Assembly: GCA_959347315.1 (NCBI GenBank)
Contig: OY365819.1
Coordinates: 20,100,877-20,164,876, forward strand
Reading direction: 5' to 3'
DNA: 64,000 nucleotides
Origin: Bimastos eiseni
Taxonomy: Eukaryota; Annelida; Clitellata; Crassiclitellata; Lumbricidae
Below, piece by piece: positions 1-12,300 of this stretch. A program made the position numbers and the translations under genes. The first letter of the stretch is position 1; every line of letters starts with the position of its first letter. The notes under the pieces are model-generated. The model was given only the letters and a program-made list of their open reading frames with translations. It did not search any database and was not told the DNA's origin.

Positions 1-934
1 CAATTATAAAGTATTTTACCACTATAAATCTTTAATTATTTGCAGTAGCGCCATTCCGTTCCATTCTACAGAGTCAACGTGTGCGCCATTAACTTGGTCC
101 AATCTATTATTCATCCTTGAATAAAATTAGTCCGCGTGTCAGTCAAAATTATATATAGGAAAGCTGCTCCAATGACTTAGGGGACTAAGTTGCTTCAATG
201 ACCTAGTGGGGAGTGACGCCCTGGAGAGAGGATTGCCTGAGAGACGCTCTAGGAAGGGACCGGAGCGTCAAAGGGAGGCCATTCCAAATCGAGGGCCTAC
301 CACTGAGAAGACACAAACCGAGTGTAAGCGCCTGATAGAATCAATACGTGGTTAGTTCGAAGGGGTCGCGCGAAACCACCATCCTCAGCAACCTGTCAGA
401 AACGAAATCAATAACAAGACAGAAGAAAAATAACGGATGAAAACGATATGCGAAAACGATCTGAAACGCAAATAACTTTGAAGACGTCAACCGCCTGTGC
501 TGCTATATATATATATATATATATATATATAAGATGTCGTTAGACTTTGGAATTATAATAATAATAATAACAATAATAATAATAATAATAACAATAATAA
601 TAATAATAATAACAATAATAATAATAATGATAGCAATAATAATAATAATAATGATAGCAATAATAATAATAATAATAATAACAAAGCTAAATAGTTCACA
701 TTTTAAGGTCTCAATTTGGCTTAATTCAACTTTATAGGAGCTTAAGTTAGCTTAATTCAACTTTATAACAACACCCGGTCCGGAGACAAGTCCCAGACCG
801 AAACAATTGCCCTAACCATAGGCTTCATTGATGCGTACGCTATAGTGACGAGGTCAGCTTCTCGCCAGATCCTACCATTCACCCCCTAAAGGCCCAATAC
901 ACCTGGATCCATCAGGTTCTTTTTTGTCGGTCTT
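1..934. other. 3' flank of the GPCR gene, no gene seen
   Basis: This stretch contains a (TA)n run at ~504-530 and an AAT/ATA-rich array at ~554-690 that opens a meaningless ORF of Ile residues. A duplicated 'gcttaattcaactttata' stands at ~719-765. I see no clear AATAAA on the minus strand close to the GPCR stop. Confidence 0.5.
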
Positions 935-2280
935 TCACTCTACGAGGGCCTTCAGTCGTCGTCTGAGTGTCTGGATAACACTGATCACGAGTGACCAGAA
1001 GGATCGCCGGATTTGCGTCGAAAGGCAACAGTTAGCCAGCGCACCCAGCGGCGCCGAGCTATAGGCCAGCCACTTGAAGGTCATGCCCTGGACAAAGGTC
1101 ATCGTATGGCGACATTCCCTGCAGATGCTGTAGACGACGTTGCTGACAGAGAATGGAAGCCAGAGCACGGCGTGGACTACGACGAGGATCTGGACCAACT
1201 GGCACAGCGATATTTCTCGACGAAGGGCCTGATCCGGAATGATCTGGAAGTCGTCGGGCGCAGGCGTCGGAGACAGCATCTGTGGCCTGCTAGGAGTGGC
1301 CCTTCCCTTCAGAAGGACTTGACGCTGGGTCTGCGTCCTCAACTGTCTTTTGCTCGACGTCTTGTCGGATGACCTTGCGATTTCTTTGAGGTCGGAACCC
1401 CGGAGAGCACCGCTACGATGTCCAGAGCTGAGGCCTTCGTGGAGCGACGAACAGTCTTCGAAGGTCATTTCCAACGACTGGTTGCCTTCTGAGTAGATCG
1501 GACCTCGATCGTCATCCAGTCTTCTGGAGGACTCTGGCAAGAACATCTCCTGCTTCGCTGCTTTCGTCGTTGCTGGTGACTTGAAGTAGCTTCTCTCCAT
1601 CGACACAGGCTCCTCCTGTTGATTGGAATCGACGCTCGTTGAATCAGACTGGTTCCAGGCCACATCCTCCTCTTCCTCTTCCTCCTCTTCCTCCTCCTCC
1701 TGATGGTTCGTATAGCGTACCTGAACCTTTCCCTGGCCTTTCAGCCTCGCTTCCTCCTCCGTCAGAGCCTCCTCGACGTGGACTGGACCTCCTCCGGTGT
1801 TGCACAGGACCCTCCTCCTGAGCCGATGAACTTCCGCCCTCGATAAAACGAGGAAGATGGATGCGACGAAAACAGGGATTACGTAGGAAAAGAGGGTTCC
1901 GAGGATGACGAAGTTCCGGTCTGCGATGAAACACAGCCCATCACGCCCTCTGCTGTTGGCATCGGCCATGCTGAGGACGAACTGAGCGATGGACTGAACG
2001 AGGGAGACTGACCACGGAGCGCTCAGCCAGATGGTCAGCGACCAGGCACTGACCGTTGCGTTGCCGTGACGCAGAGGGTCCTTGAGACGAAGGAAGGCAT
2101 CCATGCAGATGAAGGCCAGGTTGAGACAGGCTCCGTTGCAGAAGAAGAGATCGGTCGTAATCCACAGTTTACACTGACGATCAGAACAACTGTAGCGACC
2201 TTAACGAAACAACGCATGTCTATAGGAGATGTATCATCATTATCATCATCATCATCATCATCACCACCACCACCACCACT

Positions 2281-2348
<68 letters not shown>

Positions 2349-5300
2349 TATCATCGCTTTCACCAGCACTACAATCATCACCACCACCGAATGCTCAACG
2401 AATCAGACACTGCGTCAGACACACAATATAATATTAAGTGAATAAATTTAATCATAATTTGCTCTAATATTTAATGGTTTATTCTAGCTACGATTTAACG
2501 AATATATCCCAATGGTTTTCTTCAAATTTCTAAAGCGATTTTCTTATGCTGAGCACATATGGAACTAGCTTAACCGCAATCGCTGCGTCGAGTGAGAAGG
2601 AGTGTCCAGAAATGCGAAGTGAGGATCAGAGTCCAGTTGCCAGATAGACCATGGCAGGGAAAGGAGAGGATCTGCTAATAAGGGTTTAGTTGGGCTATAG
2701 AAAGCTTGAAGGGCGATGAGTTGCCTGACTTTGGGAAGGAGTTCTTGAGCAGATGGGACTTCAATTTAGAGGAAAGCCTGTTGGATGATTAACCGAAGCG
2801 ATGTGCATATAAGATACAGGAGTCACTCGGAGGAGACGCTGCAAGGAGAGACAAATCAAGATGGTATGTTAAATCGAAGCCATAGCGGGAGCTTCTTTAG
2901 GATGTGAATGGTTTGCGAAACACTAGAGACTCTCTAATGCAAGAGCGTTGCATATATATATATACACTGTGTCCGGAAATAAAGGGACCACCTAATGATA
3001 TTATAAAAATAAATAGTAAACAACCGTCGATTTTCAAAATTCGAAAACCGTTCTTATCCTGACATATTTATCTAGTACTGTATACATAAAATATGATAGC
3101 TGCTGCCATCCAGTAATGACCTCATAGTGACCGCAATTGCATCAATATTCCATGTTTTAAGGACAGCCTATAATTTATCTAACGAATTTTCAACTGTTTT
3201 CAAATATTGTCGATTAACCGCCATAAATTCTGTTCAAATTTAATCTTGTATTTCAATAATATATTAGACTACAATGTTCCCTCAAAATGTCATCATTCAG
3301 CCTCAACATAAGTTTCAAGGTGTGTGCTCCGTTGGTCAATCAATGACAGCATCAATGACCAGCTGATCAAATTCCTCCCAGGCATTAACTTTTTTATTCA
3401 AAGACGTCGCTATGACGTAACATTTTAACCAGGACGTTCATAAATCAAAAATTTGTATTATTACCGAAATTTGATATCGCCCTTCTTCCAACATTTTTTG
3501 CTCAGAAGTGCATAGACACGCCTCGACGGTGCAATTGTAGTTGTAGGCCTACTGCAGAGCAATGGTGCGTGAAGGACTTGCTCAAGGTCTCTACACAGTG
3601 ACTCCCCCAGCCGAGGGTCGAACCCTCTCGTACAGCGCACACCCAACGTTACGGGCTGACCACTCTAACCGATCGGCAACTGTGCCACACGATATAAAAA
3701 TACGTCAGGATTAAAATGTTTCCGGAATGTTTAAAATCGACCAATATTTACTATTTACTTTCATATTATCATTAGGGGTCCCTTTATTTCCGAACACAGT
3801 GTATATATAGGACATATATATATATATATGTATATATGTCTCATATATATATATGTATATATATATGTATACAACGCTCTGGCTGCCCGCCTGACTCTGC
3901 CTCTCTATCTCTGCATCTATGTCTATACCACTTTATTTGTCTCTGTTATCCGTCTCTGTCTCTTTCATCTGTTAAAGTATCTCTGTCTCGGAATCCGAGT
4001 CTACCATTGTTTCCGCCTCTCTGTCTTTCTCTCTCTTTTATCTGTACGCTTCTACGTCTACCTCTTTGACCTGCTCTTCCTCTCTCAGTGTTTCTCTATC
4101 TCTCTATGTCTCTACTTCTGCGTCTGTAGATATATCCGCCTCTTCACAGCCTCCCTGGAAATGTCTCTGCTGTCTGCGTCTTTCTCTGCCCTTCTCTGTC
4201 TCTTTACCCTTTGTCCTTCCTCCCTCCCGTACCTCCCTCCCTCATCTACTATGCTGGACTTAGGAAAGTACGCTTAGGCTACATGTATGTATTATGGTTA
4301 GGGCCGTCGTACTTGAAACATGAAAGGCTGGATATGTTGGCTGAGGATGGGGTTTAATTTGCGTTGCGGACCGATTCGTTTCAGTTCGTGACGACCGACG
4401 ATATGCCAAGCGGAGAGCGTGTGCTGTCATGCGTAACGACGACTCAGAGACCTATCAGTCATAGGACACGCTTCAGCGGATAAGAGCATCAGTCAGAAGA
4501 ACTGCTAGTTCAGCAGCAGGGAGTCTGAGCGACAGGAATTAGAGCTCTCTGTCTCTCACCTCCTATCTCTCACCTCCTATCTCTCTATATCCTATGAATA
4601 TATATATATATACAATAAATATTATATTCAATTCAATTGATTACCAACAGAAGAACCTAAAACTACGAGTAAAATTCATTCACTGATAATCAACTGGAGT
4701 GGGTGCCATAGGGAAGAAAAAGAACCTAAAATGACCGACGGTCCCGCTGCTCATGCGACTATAATTATTCTTGGAAAGCAGTAAGTAAGCGATATTACAA
4801 GACAATTCAGAATGAAAACCGTAAACTTAACTTCTTAAATAGGAAACGATCATTGCAAACGTGTTATTCAGGCGAAATGCTTAACAGATAATTTTTCCAT
4901 TAAAATAACGAATGTCACTTGAAACTCGTATGTTAGATTACTGCGCATGACATCGGTCATGTTGGTTGATCGATCGATTGCTGCGTCATTTTGACGAATA
5001 TTATCATCTATTATGTAGAATTTGCTCAGTGAATTCAAACATGTTATCTAGTGCTAGGTTTCCTATTTGCAAAGGATTTTATGCGTCTAAGAGGCATTTT
5101 GTTTTCAAGTTGCCTAGGCCATCTGACTGCATGAGACCATCCCTTCTAATGTACACGACCGACTCTCAGACGTGTGCGCCCCCTTTAACCGAGTGTTCAA
5201 CTCTCTGTAGAGGGCGTCTGACGCGGCCATTGGAGTGACCTCGACCGATAGTCACAGGTGGCTTTCAATCTACCGACCAACACACGACGAATGCCTTTCC

Positions 5301-6354
5301 TAAGTCCTCTTTGTACCTCGACGAATATCCGGACGTGCGTCGTCTCCCACCAGCGATCGAGGGACTACTCGTCGACATAGTCACCGTGATTGTGTTGACA
5401 GTAACTAGTCTTTCCCTATCGAAGCAACTTGAACCAGAGATTATAAACATCCCATCGGTCACCTGTTCCTGGAATCCGTTGGTTGGTTCCACGCTTGTGC
5501 GTGGGCCCACCACGAGTGACTCTTTACAGCTTAACGTGCACTGCTTTGCTAACTGTTGTAACATTTAGTGAAATGACAATTGGCATCATTATTATAGGCT
5601 AGCGCAATTTTGGCTGCAGTTTTTCGGACATGTGCTGCAATCAGATGGAATGGAAAAGGAAATGATGCTGGCGTGTGGACGAGGAAGGAAGAAAAGAGGG
5701 CGCCCAAGAAAAAAATGGACGGATGAGATACACGAAAAAACTGGAATGAGCCTGGAGGAATTAAGGGACGCGACTTCGGAAAGAAAGACATGGAGAAGGT
5801 TGATCATGACGGTCGCTAGATTACAGAGAAATGACAGGACAAGGTAACGAGGTAGGCGCAATTATAACTGAGAACTTGCAAGTACTGCTGGTTCGATGTA
5901 GACAGGTCTGTATAGTCGGGGGAGTGCAGGGTGTTTGAGCTAATGCTGGATATGGGCAATATTTCTATAAGACCAGAGGTAATAATTTATTAGTGAATAT
6001 ATTATTTCTGTTCTGTTCGTTGAATATGGAATGTAAATATATTCACTTTTATAAACCGACCGTGTAATAGCCTCAGACCTGCTCATATTTAGGTAATTCG
6101 ACGATACATGCCTCGGCAATTCTTCACCCACTTTCGCTGGCCTCCATTGGACTTCTGTCTCCATTAGAAAACTATTTAGGCAACCGAGCTGACTCGACGC
6201 GGCTCTCATTACAATGCCATTGCATTGCGCTTGGTTCGGAGTTTACGACTATGATTATGTCGTACAGAGACTCTGTACAGTGTACATCCCCAAAAGTCGA
6301 CAAACATAGATACATATACACATATAGGTCCTATGCATGCATACATGCACACAT

Positions 6355-6385
<31 letters not shown>

Positions 6386-9300
6386 CACGCAGGTCCACTG
6401 AGAGGGGAAGGGATGGGACAACTCACCCGGGTTCCACCTCAAAAAAGAGCCCCCACCCTTTGATTGTTTGTAAACTTTCCAGTCATTGTTAACAAATTTA
6501 TTAGCAAAACATATTTAGTTTTATTAACTAGATTTCTATTTCTTTAAGCCCTATTCCTACTTTAATATTTTCCATTATTCTTAGGGGGGCCTTTTGGCCT
6601 TTTTGCTTGCAAAAGAATCAATAATTGAATAAAATTTTCATGGTTTTCCAGCTTCACTTCAATGGCCAATATTACCAGTCCATTGACTCTGTTTTTACAT
6701 ATTGTTGCTCGCTGATAGTTTTTTGATTCATTTTAATACGCTGAAGGATTTCTCTCTGCACTTGCGCAACGGAAAGTGGGAGACAAAAAAATTCGCATGG
6801 CTCCAATTAAATTTGGGAAGAGATTCTGTAGCAGAATATCATGCAGTTCATTTAACAGCTGAAAAGGTTGAATAAGTTTTGAGCCAATATTTTCCTGATA
6901 AATTCGTTTTAATGAGTCAACCTCGTTTATTAAATCCTTGCAAATGCCGGCAGAGTAACTTTCATAAAGGCTTTCACAAATGACCATGCAGTCATAATCT
7001 TCTTGGAGAAACTTCATAAAAATCATATTTTTTGCAAAGACTTGACATTGCAACAAAACGTTTGTAGGCCCTAGTCCAGTTACTACGGAATCAATAATCG
7101 GATAAAATATTCCATCTCTGAACTCATTCATCCCTTGCAGACTTTACATGTAAAACTGTTTCAACAACTGCAGTTTGTGGATGTGTGCAGGGCGCTTTCA
7201 TTTTTAGTTAGTTTTGGATTACGAACCTGAGCAGTTTGATCATTATTATTTTTGCCAGCATCATTAACAGTTTGAGAAGAACAACTGATACCAATAGCTT
7301 GGGCAACTAGTTGACATTCATCATATAATTTGTCCCAGGATTCCCGTAATTTTAATAAATCAATGTTGTCTCTTTATGCATCAATTCTTGTATCACGATG
7401 TTGATAGTGATGAATGATGCTGAATCGATGATAACTGATAAGTGAGTGATGTATCATGTAAGTTTAGTGCTTGAAATAATGGAATATGGCAGCATTTTCA
7501 AGTACTGTGTATTAGGCCTGCAGTATACTGTCAATCAGTCTTTCATTCATACTCATAAATATAAATTATACCGGGCCCACTTTGCTCTCGACGGACCTGC
7601 ATACATACATGCATACATACATGCATACATGCATACATACATGCAATACACACATACATAAATAAATAAATACATACATACATGCATACATACATACATA
7701 CAAACATATATACGTACATACATGCATACATACATGCATACATACATACACACATACATACATACATATAAACATACATACATACACGCATACATACACG
7801 CATACATACATACATATATACACACATACATACATACACGCATACATACACGCATACATACATACATACATACAAACACACATACATACATACATACATA
7901 CATACATACATACACACATACATACATACACGCATACATACACGCATACATACATACATACATACATACATACATACATACATACATACATGCATACATA
8001 CATACATACAAACATACATACATACATACATACATAAATATATACATACACACATACATACACACATACATACATACATACATACATACATGCATACACA
8101 CACATACATACATATATACATACATACTTATATACACGCATATATACACACATACACGCATGCGCACATACAATCACGTACTCACATATATATATATCTA
8201 TGTATTCATTACTCACTAGGCGTAAATGCAATGCATGAATGCATGTATGCATGAATATGCATTGCGATGATGAGTTCAAGTATTCACTAAATTCAGCACC
8301 GAAAGTAGGTTGATCGTATTGATTCCAATTTCCAACGCATGCTATAGATGACGTAACACAGCGTTGCCTCATCTGGACTGATATAATCAGAACTTATCTG
8401 GGCGTTTATGTAGCGCCGCTATAACAATACACAGCGCGTCAATCGATGGTCACTTCAATTAAGTGGATCCGTCGTCAGCAATCGGACATAAATCCCTGGA
8501 GATATCCGGTCTGACTGCTGCATGATGAGGGGTCATGCAATCCTGGTTGAGAGTCTGCAAAAGGGAATGTGAAAGGAGATAGGAAGCTGAGGAGGGCAGG
8601 GAGGCAGATTAAAGACCGCCCGACCAATCACAGGCCTCGCTCTCTCTCTCTTCTCCTGCCAAACCAACCGCAGCCATCCATCAAAAACGCATCCGATCCA
8701 AACGTCTCTCATGGACAGATCGTTTACGGGTCTGGAACAGGCAGCCGAAGAACTACTCTGAACGCACCAAATGAGAGCTATTGTGACTGGTGTCGACTGT
8801 ATCGTGACTGGCATTGCCTATGCTTTGACTGATGTTGCCTATGTTGTGACTGGTGTTGCCTATGTTGTGACTGGTGTTGCCTATGTTGTGACTGGTGTTG
8901 CGTATGTTGTGACTGGTGTTGCCTATGTTGTGACTGGTGTTGCCTATGCTGTGACTGGCATTGCCTATGTTGTGACTGGTGTTGCCTATGCTGTGACTGG
9001 CATTGCCTATGCGGTGACTAGTGTTGCCTATGCTGTGACTGGAGTTGCCTATTTTTATTTCGACCGACGTTTCCGTTGCTTCTCTTGCATTTGCTTATGA
9101 CGTTTCTGCTGTGGGCTCTTTACGTATGAAGTGGTTTCATTGCAGTGTTTATGCTTCTTCAGCCATTATACTTTTGCTTCTCCCTCGTTCTGCTTTCGAC
9201 TTTTGCTTAATCCTAAGTATATTTTGTGCAATAATCTCGCTGGGTGATGGCTGAGCTGGAATCATTAGCCTTTGTCAGCTTTGGCAACAGTGGCATGGAG

Positions 9301-12300
9301 AATGAAAGCGAACAGATGAGAGACAAATTCACTCATCTGCCTCATCTGCTGAAGTCATTGAACGAATGAAACCATTTGACATTTAATATCACAATAATGC
9401 GATTAATCCTTCGACGATATTACACGGATGGGATCGACGCTGGGAAAGAATGGTTAGAGAACAGAATGACGGATGGATGAACGAACGCAGGTGCACGTAC
9501 GAACGGACAGAGAATGGAACGGATGGATAGTGTGACTAAGGATATGTAATAGAGGGACAAATAGACAGGCAAACGAAAGAACAAAGAACGAAGAAACGAA
9601 GGAAAGAAGGTACAAAACAAGGAACGAACGAAACAAGGAACAAATAAACTATAGTAGCACGAGAAAGACCAAGGAAAGAACAAAATAACAAATGAATGTA
9701 GAAACGAAACTACGAGCAAAATAAAGAATGAAAGAACTAAGGAAAGAACAACGGAAGGAAGGAGGGAAGGATAGAACAAAACAAGGAGCGAAACAAGGAA
9801 CAAATGAACTAGCAAGAGAACCAACAAACAACTTATGATCGTAAAAACGAAGGAGCGGACAAGACAAAGAGCAAATGAAGGAAGGAAGAAAATAAGGAAC
9901 TAAACTAAGAACGCGCAAAACAGAGAACAAATTAACGAAATTATTGGCGAACGATAGAGCGAGTGAGAGAGCGAGCGGACGGTTGGAAATAGGAAAGCAT
10001 CGTCTACTATCGAGTGTAGTCTTTCTAAAGAGCAGCAAACGACGCAATTCCAGTCGTGTTCCGTGGAGGAATTTAGCGTCTCAATGGACGAAGACAAATT
10101 GGAACATACACTTATTATATGACCAACAATTCATGAGCCATACACGCACACAGACGCAAGCGTGCAGACACAGAGTGATACACACGTACATGCGATGCAA
10201 ATGGGATAACATGTCTACATTATCGCCTAATAGAAGTGTCACCTCGCGTCGTCAATCATTCCCTCCAACCACCAGATGGCTTCTCACTTCCTGTGTTTGG
10301 TCGTATATAGACGATCCTCTTACTCGTCGCCAGAGTCGCTTATGCGTTATAACCAAACAGCAGAAGCAGCAGAAACGGGGGAGCCTGAGGTGATGAGAAC
10401 GCGCCTCAGATCAATTGGCGGAAAATTTCCATAATTATCCTACATCATGTATATAATATACTGCGTCTCAACCAGTCTTTCCTCGCGTGCAGTCCTCCAA
10501 CAGAAATTATTACCAATGTCGTGCGTGTCTGGATATATCTTCGTAACAGCATCCACCCATGCAATCTTACAAGGAAGGCCACATATTATGTATAGACATG
10601 TAGATATATAACACACAGCTGCATATAATGTATATATATATGTGTGTGTGTGTCTTAATGTAGTTTATGCGTCTATAGAGACAGGGACCCTACATTTAAA
10701 TGACTATACATCGAATCCTCCATGTACAACGCAAAATTATATAGTATATGAAACTATGATGTAATACCGCTATGAATGTGGCTTCCAAGTGTGATTCAGC
10801 TATAAAAACGACCTCATTATAACGAAACCTCGCATTAACAAGACACTTTCCACATAGCTCCCAAAGGCAGTGTTATAAAGACATTCCAATGTAGGCTATA
10901 TATACGGTTTATGAATAAATCGTGAATGCTCAGCATGGCCAGGTTTTGGCTGGAATGATATGGAAACGTATTAAGAAACGATATGGGTTCCCGTTGGAAA
11001 ATTCCTCGCTACGATGAACGAGATGATTTGGTTGAAGATCCCGATAGCCGTTCATAGGAAAATGGTCGGCTGAAACTATGGACCTCAAAAATTGTGCATC
11101 CGTTGCGATCAAAATTGTCTCCTTAACGGTGAATATGTGATGAGTGAATATATCTTCATGACATATAAATTGTTATACGATGGTCCCGCGGTGACTCTCA
11201 CAGATATCCCGATGCGGGATGCCATCGCTGGCCTTGAAAATTTGGTACGCAATTTTAAACTGTAATTTGAAAGCAGAATGAAAACAGATCGTTTTTAAAC
11301 ACGAAATGTTCAATTATCGTCCGCTATTGAATGCGGGTATTAGGCCTACATAGGCCTATTAGCTATCCTGAGTCTCGAAAACATCAAATTAATACACCGT
11401 AACTTAAGTACTAAGTAAGTATGTTCAGTGAAAATTTCATTTCATTTACAAATTATTTGGTTAAATATTTTTTATTTATTACGTTAAAGATTGTTTTAAA
11501 TATTTTTGACACTCGGATCCCTCTGGTCAGCGAACCTCGTACTCCTTTGGAATGCCATTTAGACAACCCATCGAATTCGATGCAGCGCTCGTGAATTGAT
11601 AGCTTTTGATTGGCGCTTTCGAAATTTGGAGTTCATTGTTATCACTTGATCATTTGAGATTCTCGGTCGTTATCTTTTCCTTAACTTTGCTTTAGGAAGG
11701 CTTGTTTGTGGAAAAGTTATTTGCATATAATAAAATTGGTCCAGAAAACGAAGCATATTCAGTTGCAACGTGAAAATCGAGCAACTTCAAATAAAGTTCG
11801 TTAAGATGCCCTGCAATGTCACTTGAAAATGCCCTACAATGTCACTTGAAAATGTGAAGTTCTGCCTTTTCACTCTGAAAACTTATTTAGTGTGTGATAA
11901 CACTATAAAGAAGTCCTCCAAAATCTGTTCTTTGCAATTTTAGTTGGTCACATAAAAATGTTATTTTCTGCAAAGCTTTCGAGAGCCGCCATAGAGCTCC
12001 TTGAGAGCCACATGCGTGCAGCTCGCGAGCCACGGGTTGGTGACCACTGGTCAATTGACGACGTTAGACGTCTTGCAATTATGTATCAGCTAACTCTTCT
12101 GCAACTTAGAAAAAATAAGTCCTATTAACTACACACGTACATAGCAGTATATTGCAAATTATAGTAAGTAGGCCTAGTAGAAGCTCTTGGACAAAGTACA
12201 TTGCCTTTCTAACCACAAATTCCTCGACGCGTGCATCTGTAAGCAATCAAGAGATAATTCGGTGTAATTCATGCAAGTTTTAATCGATATAATATTATTT

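Noticed and set aside
1013..1372. A 119-residue plus-strand ORF and other ORFs at 1639-1934
   Set aside because: They are shadows of the minus-strand GPCR exon, whose frame has conserved transmembrane motifs.
3575..3692. A tRNA gene on the minus strand
   Set aside because: Box A- and box B-like motifs exist, but no acceptor stem or complete cloverleaf forms. Kept only as a tRNA-derived repeat.
7543..8372. Several 165-268 residue ORFs of Met-Tyr-Val-Cys or His-Thr-Tyr-Ile repeats on both strands
   Set aside because: They are translations of a CATA tetranucleotide array, which leaves all frames open. No domain, no splice support.
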